A stretch of 64,000 nt of DNA from Streptomyces sp. NBC_01260 (GTDB taxonomy: Bacteria > Actinomycetota > Actinomycetes > Streptomycetales > Streptomycetaceae). The DNA lies in contig NZ_CP108464.1 in NCBI RefSeq assembly GCF_036226405.1, forward strand, positions 5,270,001 through 5,334,000. The letters run 5' to 3'. Every line of letters begins with the position of its first letter. Positions within the stretch are counted from its first letter, which is position 1. The notes under the pieces are model-generated. The model was given only the letters and a program-made list of their open reading frames with translations, made no database searches and was not told the DNA's origin. Below are positions 1 to 7,405 of the stretch, piece after piece. A program made the translations under genes and the position numbers.

Positions 1-1
1 C

Positions 2-823
2 GTGCAGCCGTTCGCCGATCCGCGGGTCGGGGCCGTCGCGGGCAACGCCAAGGTCGGCAACCGGGATTCGATGATCGGGGCCTGGCAGCACATCGAGTAC
101 GTGATGGGCTTCAACCTCGACCGCCGGATGTACGACCTGCTGCGCTGCATGCCGACCATCCCCGGCGCGGTCGGGGCGTTCCGCCGCGACGCGCTGGACC
201 GGATCGGCGGCATGAGCGAGGACACCCTCGCCGAGGACACCGACGTCACGATGGCCCTGCACCGGGACGGCTGGCGCGTCGTGTACGCGGAGAACGCCCG
301 CGCCTGGACCGAGGCGCCGGAGTCCGTGCAGCAGCTGTGGTCCCAGCGCTACCGGTGGTCGTACGGCACGATGCAGGCCATCTGGAAGCACCGCCGCGCG
401 GTCCTCGACCGCGGGCCTTCCGGCCGCTTCGGACGCGTCGGGCTGCCGTTCGTCGCCCTGTTCATGGTCGTCGCCCCGCTGCTCGCGCCCCTCATCGACG
501 TCTTCCTGCTGTACGGACTCGTCTTCGGCCCCACCCAGAAGACGGTTGTCGCCTGGCTCGGCGTCCTGGCGGTGCAGGCCGTCTGCGCCGCGTACGCCTT
601 CCGGCTCGACCGGGAACGCATGACGTATCTGATCTCGCTGCCCCTCCAGCAGATCCTCTACCGGCAGCTCATGTACGTGGTGCTGCTTCAGTCCTGGATC
701 ACCGCTCTCACCGGCGGCCGGCTGCGCTGGCAGAAGCTGCGCCGCACCGGCGCCGTGGAGGCGCCCGGCTCGATGCCGAGCCAGCGGCGAGGCAGCAGCA
801 ATGACCGGAGGCCCGTCGCATGA
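2..823 (+). CDS. Family 2 glycosyltransferase, C-terminal part (5' end outside window)
   Basis: The 273 residues visible are the back half of a membrane glycosyltransferase of the GT2 (chitin/hyaluronan/PNAG synthase) type. They carry the acceptor-side acidic motif EDTD at residues 78-81, TEAP at 103-106 and the QxxRW signature as QRYRW at 115-119, which mark processive polysaccharide synthases. Hydrophobic segments follow at about 150-176 and 182-199. The product should polymerise a sugar nucleotide at the cytoplasmic membrane. The frame runs off the left edge, so any N-terminal domain is not seen. The stop overlaps the next start (ATGA), so the two are co-translated. By gene order this may be the matAB locus for aggregation polysaccharide; that is inference. 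Confidence 0.85.
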   Translation: MQPFADPRVGAVAGNAKVGNRDSMIGAWQHIEYVMGFNLDRRMYDLLRCMPTIPGAVGAFRRDALDRIGGMSEDTLAEDTDVTMALHRDGWRVVYAENARAWTEAPESVQQLWSQRYRWSYGTMQAIWKHRRAVLDRGPSGRFGRVGLPFVALFMVVAPLLAPLIDVFLLYGLVFGPTQKTVVAWLGVLAVQAVCAAYAFRLDRERMTYLISLPLQQILYRQLMYVVLLQSWITALTGGRLRWQKLRRTGAVEAPGSMPSQRRGSSNDRRPVA

Positions 824-2175
824 CCCACCCGAGCCACCCCTCGGCCTACCCGCAGCAGCCGCCCGGGGAGCCGCACACGGTGCCGTTCCCCGTGCAGCAG
901 CAGTGGGCGCCCGCCGACGTCCGGTACGCGCTGCCCCCCGAGGCCGGGGCGGCGGTGCCCGCTCCCGCGCAGGAGCCGGCGGCCACCGCGCCGAAGGCGG
1001 GCGGCCGCGACCGCTATCTCGACCTGCTCCGTGCGGTCGCGCTGGTCCGTGTCGTCGTCTACCACCTGTTCGGCTGGGCCTGGCTGACCATCCTGTTCCC
1101 GTCCATGGGCGTGATGTTCGCCCTGGCCGGCTCCCTGATGGCCCGGTCGCTGGCCCGGCCCGCCTGGAGCGTCCTGCGCGGCCGGCTGCGCAGGCTGCTG
1201 CCGCCGATGTGGGCGTTCGCCGCCCTCGTCGTACCGATGATGTTCGTGATGGGCCTCAAGCCGGTGCGGGAGGAGGGCATCTGGTGGTTCCTCAAGCTGG
1301 GCTGCTACATCCTGCCGATCGGCTCGCCGCCGTACCCCTGGGAGAGCGGTTCTGAAGGCGGCTTCCTCGAACTGTCGTGGGCCGAGCAGGCGGCGGGCCC
1401 GCTCTGGTACATCCGCGCCTACCTCTGGTTCGTCCTGGCCTCACCGCTGCTGCTGAAGGCGTTCCGCAGACTGCCCTGGGTGACGCTGCTCGCGCCGATC
1501 GGCCTCACCGCCGTCATCGGCACCGGTCTGGTGGCCGTGCCCGGGGCGACGGGCGAGGCGCTCGTCGACTTCGGCACGTTCGGCTCCTGCTGGATCCTGG
1601 GCTTCGCCCACAACGACGGGCTGCTGCGCAGGATTCCGCGCTACATCTCGGTCTCCTCGGCCGCGCTCCTCATGGCCTTCGCCCTCTGGTGGGCGTCCGG
1701 GCACCTCACCGAGGAGGGCTGGAACCTGGACGAGATCCCGCTCGCCCAGGCCACCTGGTCACTCGGCTTCTGCGCGATCCTGCTCCAGTACGCGCCCTCG
1801 TGGAAGGAACTGCCCGGCCGGCTGGCCGGCTGGGACAGCCCGATCACCCTGGCCAACAACCGGGCCGTGACGATCTACCTCTGGCACAACCTGCTGCTCA
1901 TGGCGACGATGCCGATCATCGACCAGCTGTGGAACATCCCGTGGGTCGGTGACCACCTCGACACGTACATCGACGCGTCGTACGACGTGCTCGTGCTGAT
2001 CCTGATCTGGCCCCTGATAGGGGTGATGATCGTCGCGGTCGGCTGGGTCGAGGACGTGGCGGCGAAGCGGCGGCCCCGGCTCTGGCCCAACGGTGCACCG
2101 AAGCGGACCGGGAAGCGGGCCGCCGGACGCGGTACACCGGAACCGGCCGGGACCCCGGGACCGCACCGGCGGTGA
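820..2175 (+). CDS. Membrane acyltransferase, acyltransferase-3 family
   Basis: 451 residues. A disordered Pro/Gln-rich N-terminus of about 60 residues is followed by RDRYLDLLRAVALVRVVVYH, the typical first segment of acyltransferase-3 proteins, with the invariant histidine at residue 82. About ten hydrophobic helices follow, ending near residue 415 before a basic Arg/Lys/Pro tail. Members transfer acyl groups, often acetyl, onto exported polysaccharides or other envelope molecules. It overlaps the upstream glycosyltransferase by 4 bases, so it probably modifies the polymer that enzyme makes. A perfect palindromic terminator follows 5 bases after the stop. Confidence 0.88.
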   Translation: MTHPSHPSAYPQQPPGEPHTVPFPVQQQWAPADVRYALPPEAGAAVPAPAQEPAATAPKAGGRDRYLDLLRAVALVRVVVYHLFGWAWLTILFPSMGVMFALAGSLMARSLARPAWSVLRGRLRRLLPPMWAFAALVVPMMFVMGLKPVREEGIWWFLKLGCYILPIGSPPYPWESGSEGGFLELSWAEQAAGPLWYIRAYLWFVLASPLLLKAFRRLPWVTLLAPIGLTAVIGTGLVAVPGATGEALVDFGTFGSCWILGFAHNDGLLRRIPRYISVSSAALLMAFALWWASGHLTEEGWNLDEIPLAQATWSLGFCAILLQYAPSWKELPGRLAGWDSPITLANNRAVTIYLWHNLLLMATMPIIDQLWNIPWVGDHLDTYIDASYDVLVLILIWPLIGVMIVAVGWVEDVAAKRRPRLWPNGAPKRTGKRAAGRGTPEPAGTPGPHRR

Positions 2176-2180
2176 CCGCC

Positions 2181-2208
2181 CTCACCGGGCCGGCGCCGGC
2201 CCGGTGAG
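2181..2208 (+). terminator. Perfect 28-base palindrome after the acyltransferase
   Basis: CTCACCGGGCCGGC is followed directly by its exact complement, ending six bases before the end of a short spacer. There is no T-run, which is usual for Streptomyces terminators. It sits immediately after the glycosyltransferase-acyltransferase pair and probably ends their transcript. Confidence 0.7.
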
Positions 2209-2595
2209 AGCAAGGTTGCGCACCGGTCACCTCACGGCACCACGCCGGAACGCGCGCTTCTGGGTCTGGACTCTGTGGTCGGTGACGGTCCTGTTCAGGG
2301 GACCGGAGTACGGGGTGAACCCGGCCGGGACGGTTCTTCCCGAACGGCGGCCTTCTGGACCTTCCTCGTGTTCTACGGGGCCTGTTCCGCGGTGACCCGG
2401 GCGGTATACCTTCGCCGCACCGCGGCCCCCCCGGCGAAGCCCCGGCTCAGCCACGCCGGGGTGTGATGATGACCGCACGGTGTCGGATGACGTAACGGGC
2501 GGGAAATACGGGCGAACCGAGCCTGTCACGCATCGTTGGCAGGGTCGGTCCTCCGCACCATCGAGCAGCAGCGGGACGAGAGCCGGGTAGACCAC
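2209..2595. other. Intergenic stretch without a convincing gene
   Basis: Short open frames exist on both strands (for example 2275-2466 plus) but none has a ribosome site, a recognisable motif or Streptomyces-like third-position bias. The region should hold the promoter of hemD; I see no clear -35/-10 pair. Confidence 0.4.
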
Positions 2596-3738
2596 ATGCG
2601 CGACGACGAACAGCACGGGCCCCTCGCGGGCTTCACGGTCGGCGTCACCGCCGCGCGCCGGGCGGACGAACTCGCCGCGCTGCTGCGGCGGCGGGGCGCC
2701 ACCGTGGTGCACGCCCCCGCCCTGCGGACCGTGCCGCTCGCCGACGACAGCGAACTCCTCGCCGCCACCAGGGAACTCATCGAGAGCGCCCCCGACGTGG
2801 TCCTCGCCACCACCGCGATCGGCTTCCGGGGCTGGATCGAGGCCGCCGACGGCTGGGGCATCGGGGCCCAGCTGCTGGACCGGCTGCGCGGTGTCGAGCT
2901 GCTGGCCCGCGGCCCCAAGGTCAAGGGCGCGGTCCGGGCCGCCGGGCTGATGGAGGCGTGGTCGCCCGCCTCCGAGTCCATGGCGGAAGTGCTGGAACGG
3001 CTCCTGGCGGAGGGCGTCGAGGGCCGCCGCATCGCCCTCCAGCTGCACGGCGAACCGCTTCCCGGCTTCGTGGAGTCGCTGCGGGCGGCGGGCGCCGAGG
3101 TCATCGGCGTCCCGGTCTACCGCTGGATGCCGCCCGAGGACATCACCCCGCTCGACCGGCTCCTCGACCTCACCGCCGCCCGTGGCCTGGACGCGCTCAC
3201 CTTCACCAGCGCCCCGGCCGCCGCCTCGCTGCTGCGCCGCGCCGAGGAACGCGGCATGCTTCCCGAACTCCTAAGCGCCCTGCGGGACGACGTCGTGGCG
3301 GCCTGCGTCGGACCGGTCACCGCACTGCCGTTGCAGGCCCACGGGCTCGGCACCATCCAGCCGGAGCGCTTCCGGCTCGGCCCGCTCGTCCAGGTGCTCT
3401 GCCGTGAACTGCCCACCCGGGCACGTACGTTGCCCATCGCCGGACACCGGGTCGAGATCCGCGGCCACGCCGTCCTGGTCGACGACGCGCTGCGCCCGGT
3501 GCCAGGGGCCGGGATGGCCCTGCTGCACACCCTGGCCCGCAGGCCGGGCTGGGTGGTGGCCCGCGCCGATCTGCTGCGTGCGCTGCCCGGCAGCGGCACG
3601 GACGAGCACGCGGTGGAGACGGCCATGGCCCGGCTGCGTACCGCGCTCGGCGTGCCCGGGATCGTTCAGACGGTCGTCAAGCGCGGCTACCGGCTGGCCC
3701 TGGATCCGGCGTTGGGCGCCAAGTGCGGCGATTCCTGA
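2596..3738 (+). CDS. hemD: Uroporphyrinogen-III synthase with C-terminal winged-helix domain
   Basis: 380 residues. The first 260 or so match the HemD fold (opening with LAGFTVGVTAARRADELAAL, later TFTSAPAAASLL), which closes and inverts the D ring of hydroxymethylbilane to make uroporphyrinogen III for haem, sirohaem and cobalamin. The last 95 residues are an OmpR-type winged helix (LLHTLARRPGWVVARADLL, then AVETAMARLRTALG and VKRGYRL). This fusion is known in actinobacteria and suggests a regulatory as well as an enzymatic role. I chose the ATG at 2596 because residues before it are not family-like; an in-frame TTG at 2536 is possible. The 3' end overlaps the convergent DUF1772 gene by 52 bases. 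Confidence 0.85.
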   Translation: MRDDEQHGPLAGFTVGVTAARRADELAALLRRRGATVVHAPALRTVPLADDSELLAATRELIESAPDVVLATTAIGFRGWIEAADGWGIGAQLLDRLRGVELLARGPKVKGAVRAAGLMEAWSPASESMAEVLERLLAEGVEGRRIALQLHGEPLPGFVESLRAAGAEVIGVPVYRWMPPEDITPLDRLLDLTAARGLDALTFTSAPAAASLLRRAEERGMLPELLSALRDDVVAACVGPVTALPLQAHGLGTIQPERFRLGPLVQVLCRELPTRARTLPIAGHRVEIRGHAVLVDDALRPVPGAGMALLHTLARRPGWVVARADLLRALPGSGTDEHAVETAMARLRTALGVPGIVQTVVKRGYRLALDPALGAKCGDS

Positions 3739-4256
3739 GGGAGTTGTCGTGCCATCAGGTGGGAGGCCCGCAGGAGGAGGGCGAGTGCGGCGGTGCACAG
3801 GACTGCCCGTACCGTGTTCCAGGCGACCCACGCGTCCTCGAACCGGTCCCGCACGGCGGCCGGGTCGGCGATGTGCGTCGGGTTCCCCGCCTGTGCGAGC
3901 TCGTCGTTGAGCGGGACGTTGACGCCCGAGGTGAGCAGGAAGGCGACGGCGTACACCGCGAGCGCGGCGAAGAGCCATCCGCGCGGGCCGGGGGAGCGGC
4001 GCTGCTGCCAGGCGGCCGCCGCGGTGAGGGTCAGCGCGCCGAAGAAACCGGCGAAGAACACCGGGTTCTCTATGACGTCGTTGATGTTCTGCATGACCTC
4101 GATGAAGGTCCGGTCGTCGCTGCGGCCGAGCGCGGGCATGACCGCGCAGGAGAAGACGTAGAACGTGCCCGCGACGAGGCCGGTGGTGACTGCGGCGCCA
4201 CCGAGCACGAGGTGGCGGATGGTGCGGTTCGGCCGGTGGGCCTGGCTGGTTGTCAT
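3687..4256 (-). CDS. DUF1772 family membrane protein
   Basis: 189 residues with four hydrophobic segments, the first at about residues 17-37 (LGGAAVTTGLVAGTFYVFSC). The pattern of a short first loop with VMPAL and later NVPLNDEL matches the DUF1772/anthrone-oxygenase-like family, whose function in bacteria is unsettled. The ATG at 4256 gives the family-like N-terminus; an upstream in-frame ATG at 4292 would add 12 charged residues. It converges on hemD and the two coding regions overlap by 52 bases, with no terminator between them. Confidence 0.75.
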   Translation of the reverse strand: MTTSQAHRPNRTIRHLVLGGAAVTTGLVAGTFYVFSCAVMPALGRSDDRTFIEVMQNINDVIENPVFFAGFFGALTLTAAAAWQQRRSPGPRGWLFAALAVYAVAFLLTSGVNVPLNDELAQAGNPTHIADPAAVRDRFEDAWVAWNTVRAVLCTAALALLLRASHLMARQLPQESPHLAPNAGSRASR

Positions 4257-4400
4257 GGCTCCAGTGAAGCGGCGGGGGCGGTCCCGCTCCATCGCTCAGG
4301 CGCGCAGCTCCATACGCGGGCGTCCAAGCGGTGCGCGGGGCCGCCGGCCGGCGACGAGGGAGCCAGGAGCGGCCGGATCGGGCCGGGATACCGTGCGGGG

Positions 4401-4985
4401 ATGATCACTGACATCCACCGGCTCGACGCGGAGGTACGGCTCCGTCCCGTCACCGAGGCCGACGCCGCCTCCCTCGCCGCAGCGCTGACCCGCAGCCGTA
4501 CGTACATGAGCCGCTGGGAGCCCCGGCGGCCCGACGCCTTCTACACCGAGCAGGGGCAGCGCGAGCGGCTGGCCGAACTGCTGGCCGACCGCGAGGCGGG
4601 GCGCGTGATGCCCTGGGTGCTGGCGGACGAGGAGGACCGGGCGGTCGGCGGATTCAACCTCAACGCCGTCGTGCTCGGGTCGTTCCACAGCGCCACGCTC
4701 GGCTACTGGGTGGACGTCACCTGCGCGGGCCGCGGGCTGGCCACCGCGGCGGTGCGGCTCATCTGCGACCTGGCCCGGGACGAGCTGCGGCTGCACCGGG
4801 TCGAGGCCGGGACGGTCCTGGACAACGTGGCGTCGCAGCGGGTGCTCACCAAGTGCGGCTTCGAGCAGTTCGGCCTGGCCCCGCGCTACATGCACATCGA
4901 CGGAGAGTGGCGCGACCACCGGCTCTTCCAGCGCATCCTGCACGACGGACCGCGCACCGGGGAACCGGCCGCGCCCGGCGCCTGA
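4401..4985 (+). CDS. GNAT acetyltransferase, RimJ/RimL type
   Basis: 194 residues. The sequence LRPVTEADAASLAAALTRSR near the N-terminus and the acetyl-CoA binding region GYWVDVTCAGRGLATAAVRL (about residues 95-115) followed by LHRVEAGTVLDNVASQRVLT are typical of the RimJ branch, which acetylates N-termini of ribosomal proteins or small amines. The ATG at 4401 follows GCGGGG with almost no spacing, so translation may be leaderless. The same frame stays open far upstream, but that extension overlaps the DUF1772 gene and looks non-coding. The substrate is unknown. Confidence 0.85.
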   Translation: MITDIHRLDAEVRLRPVTEADAASLAAALTRSRTYMSRWEPRRPDAFYTEQGQRERLAELLADREAGRVMPWVLADEEDRAVGGFNLNAVVLGSFHSATLGYWVDVTCAGRGLATAAVRLICDLARDELRLHRVEAGTVLDNVASQRVLTKCGFEQFGLAPRYMHIDGEWRDHRLFQRILHDGPRTGEPAAPGA

Positions 4986-5119
4986 GGGGCCGCCCGGCCG
5001 GAGGTCACCCGAGGGCCTCTGGGGGCCCGGCGGCCGGGGTCCGCGCGGCGCCAGGGGTTACGGGCGGGGTTCGGGAGGGGCACTCTGGTGTGGACGTCGG
5101 CCGGACCCAAGGCGGTGAC

Positions 5120-5713
5120 ATGCGCATGGCAACGCGCAAGGGCTCGTGCGACTGGCGGTTCGATGCCGGGCGGCTCTGTCTGGACCTGGTGGCGACGGGG
5201 GCGGGCAGCGCCGACGCCCCCGATCCGCTGGACCGGCCCGAGCGGCTCGCCCACTGGCTGGTGGCCTCCGGGGCCGTACCGCAGGGCACCCGGCTCGCCG
5301 CCGTGGACCACAACTGGCTGGTGCTCTTCCGGCAGTTGAGGACCGCCGTCGACCGGCTGCTGACCGTGCAACTCGGCGGCCGCGGAGCCGAGGGAGCCCT
5401 GGAGCGTGTCAACGCCCTCGCCGCCGGAGCGCCGCCCGCCGTGCGCGCCGTGCGCACCGGGAACGGCGCCCTGGTGCGCGGGCTCAGCACCGAACCCGAC
5501 TGCCGGGCGCTGCTCGCCACCGTGGCACGTGACGCCGTGGAGCTCCTCACCGACCCGGTGGCCCTGGGCGGGCTGCGCCGCTGCGAGGGCGACAACTGCC
5601 GCCGGATCTACCTGGACACCTCGCGCGGCCGGCGCCGGCGCTGGTGCTCCAGCGAGGTCTGCGGGAACCGCGAACGGGTCGCCCGGCACCGGCGGCGCAA
5701 CGCGGTGCCGTGA
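5120..5713 (+). CDS. CGNR zinc-finger transcriptional regulator (ABATE domain)
   Basis: 197 residues. The N-terminal 145 residues resemble the stress-sensing ABATE domain (DAGRLCLDLVATG at the start). The C-terminus is a CGNR zinc finger: Cys155, Cys160, Cys176 and Cys181, with CGNRERVARHRRR as the DNA-binding end. Such proteins are putative transcription regulators in actinobacteria; target genes are unknown. The ATG at 5120 has GGCGGTG seven bases upstream; a second ATG lies two codons later. It is a single-gene unit between the acetyltransferase and the sigma factor. Confidence 0.85.
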   Translation: MRMATRKGSCDWRFDAGRLCLDLVATGAGSADAPDPLDRPERLAHWLVASGAVPQGTRLAAVDHNWLVLFRQLRTAVDRLLTVQLGGRGAEGALERVNALAAGAPPAVRAVRTGNGALVRGLSTEPDCRALLATVARDAVELLTDPVALGGLRRCEGDNCRRIYLDTSRGRRRRWCSSEVCGNRERVARHRRRNAVP

Positions 5714-5843
5714 CCCTTGCGGCCGCGGGTCCTGTCCCGCGGCATCCGTCCCGCAGGAAATCCTGGACCCGGACTGAATGGATCGCCCCGCATCCCCGTA
5801 CCCATGACCAAGGAGCTCAACAGGTCTCGACCGGGAGGTTCGG

Positions 5844-6431
5844 GTGCGCAAGGATGCGGCCGTGGCCGATGACCGTCCGCACGGGGCCCGGCAGCGCGGT
5901 GAGCCGCCCCCGTCCCCCTCCGCCGTCCCCGACGAGGAGCTGATGCGGGCGCTCTACCGCGAACACGCCGGACCGTTGACCGCCTACGTGCTGCGCCTCG
6001 TCGCCGGCGACCGGCAGCGCGCCGAGGACGTGGTGCAGGAGACGCTCATCCGGGCCTGGAAGAACGCCGGTTCACTGGGCGGGGCCACCGGTTCCGTCCG
6101 GCCCTGGCTGGTGACGGTCGCCCGGCGCATCGTCATCGACGGCCACCGCAGCCGCCGGGCCCGGCCGCACGAGGTCGAGCCGTCGCCGCTGGAGGCCATT
6201 CCCGCGGAGGACGAGATCGACAGGGCGCTGTGGCTGATGACGCTCTCGGAGGCGCTCGGTGATCTGACCCCCGCCCACCGGGAAGCACTGGTCGAGACCT
6301 ACTTCAGGGGCCGCACGGTCAACGAGGCGGCCGAGGTGCTCGGCATCCCCAGCGGCACGGTGCGGTCCCGGGTCTTCTACGCACTGCGCTCGATGAAGCT
6401 CGTACTCGAAGAGCGGGGGATCACGGCATGA
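5844..6431 (+). CDS. ECF RNA polymerase sigma factor
   Basis: 195 residues. Region 2 runs from about 33 to 105, with RAEDVVQETLIRAWKN for core binding and -10 recognition. Region 4 runs from about 135 to 185, with LTPAHREALVETYFRGRTVN and the helix-turn-helix AAEVLGIPSGTVRSRVFYAL for -35 binding. It resembles the SigL-type ECF group. GTG at 5844 has a strong ribosome site (GGGAGG, 5 bases). The stop overlaps the start of the zinc-binding anti-sigma gene by 4 bases, so sigma and anti-sigma are made together. No matching promoter upstream was recognised. Confidence 0.92.
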   Translation: MRKDAAVADDRPHGARQRGEPPPSPSAVPDEELMRALYREHAGPLTAYVLRLVAGDRQRAEDVVQETLIRAWKNAGSLGGATGSVRPWLVTVARRIVIDGHRSRRARPHEVEPSPLEAIPAEDEIDRALWLMTLSEALGDLTPAHREALVETYFRGRTVNEAAEVLGIPSGTVRSRVFYALRSMKLVLEERGITA

Positions 6432-7267
6432 GCGACCACGAGTGGGAGCCCTTCGGGCCCCGGCCGGAGGGTCCTTCCGGCGGGCCCGGCGATCCCCCCG
6501 TCCCCGCCGACGGGTCCGGGCACGATGCCGCGGGCGCGTACGTCCTGGGCATCCTGGACGACGCCGAGGCCACCGCCTTCGAGGCGCATCTGGCCGGCTG
6601 CGCCGCCTGCGGCGACCGTCTCGACGAGTTCGCCGGCCTGGAGCCGATGCTCGCGCTGCTCGCCGGGTCACCGCCCGAGGTGCCCGGCGCCCGCCCGGTC
6701 CCGCACGTGCCCGCGCCTCCCTCGCCCCGGATGCTCGGCGAGCTGGTCGACGAGGTCGTGGCCGGGCGCGCCCGGCGCACCCGGCGGGGCCGGTATCTGA
6801 TCGCTGCGGCAGCGGCCCTGATCATCGGCGGCCCGCTGCTCGCGGTGACGGCCACCGGCGGCGACCGGCCCGCGGCAAGGGCGGCGGACCCGCAGCCCGC
6901 CGGGCCCGCCGAGGACGCCTCGTTCCGCGGCATGAAGGAGAAGGTCCGGGCCACCGACCCCACCACCGGGGTCGACGCCACGATCGGCATGGGGCCGAAG
7001 GCCTGGGGCACCGACACGGTGCTGGAGCTGAGGAACGTGAGGGGCCCGCAGAAGTGCCGCCTGGTCGCCGTCTCCAGGACCGGCGAGGAGGAGGTCGTCA
7101 CCTCCTGGTCCGTACCGAAGTGGGGATACGGCATCGGGGGCTCCACACACCCCGGCGCCACCTACCCGCTCTACGTCCACGGCGGGGCGGCGATGGCCCG
7201 GAGCGACATCGACTACTTCGAGGTGCGTACGTTCGACGGGAAGCGGCTGGTGAGGGTCGGTGCGTAG
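6428..7267 (+). CDS. Transmembrane anti-sigma factor with zinc-binding domain
   Basis: 279 residues. The cytoplasmic ZAS motif is HLAGCAAC: His54, Cys58 and Cys61, with an upstream His at about residue 32, as in redox- or stress-sensing anti-sigma factors. One membrane segment lies at about 122-141, followed by an extracytoplasmic domain of about 135 residues. The outer domain (MGPKAWGTDTVLELRNVRGP, one Cys, SVPKWGYG) resembles the sensor end of SigL/RslA-type anti-sigma factors. It is translationally coupled to the sigma gene it should inhibit. The signal that releases the sigma factor is unknown. Confidence 0.88.
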   Translation: MSDHEWEPFGPRPEGPSGGPGDPPVPADGSGHDAAGAYVLGILDDAEATAFEAHLAGCAACGDRLDEFAGLEPMLALLAGSPPEVPGARPVPHVPAPPSPRMLGELVDEVVAGRARRTRRGRYLIAAAAALIIGGPLLAVTATGGDRPAARAADPQPAGPAEDASFRGMKEKVRATDPTTGVDATIGMGPKAWGTDTVLELRNVRGPQKCRLVAVSRTGEEEVVTSWSVPKWGYGIGGSTHPGATYPLYVHGGAAMARSDIDYFEVRTFDGKRLVRVGA

Positions 7268-7405
7268 GGCTGTCCCGTGATTCCCGGCGGGCCGGTCCGG
7301 GCCGAAGCGCCGGCCGGCGAGATCACATGCTCGTGGCAGGTGCGCGACGGGCCTCGCGTCGCATAGGGTTGACGGCTGCCCAATGCACGTCAGAAGGGGG
7401 TCTCA

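Noticed and set aside
2275..2466. 63-codon plus-strand frame with a hydrophobic patch
   Set aside because: No ribosome site, no conserved motif, and competing frames are equally open.
7268..7405. Rifamycin-associated element before helD
   Set aside because: I looked for the inverted-repeat element described for rifamycin-inducible genes and found none, so a HelR-type resistance role is not claimed.
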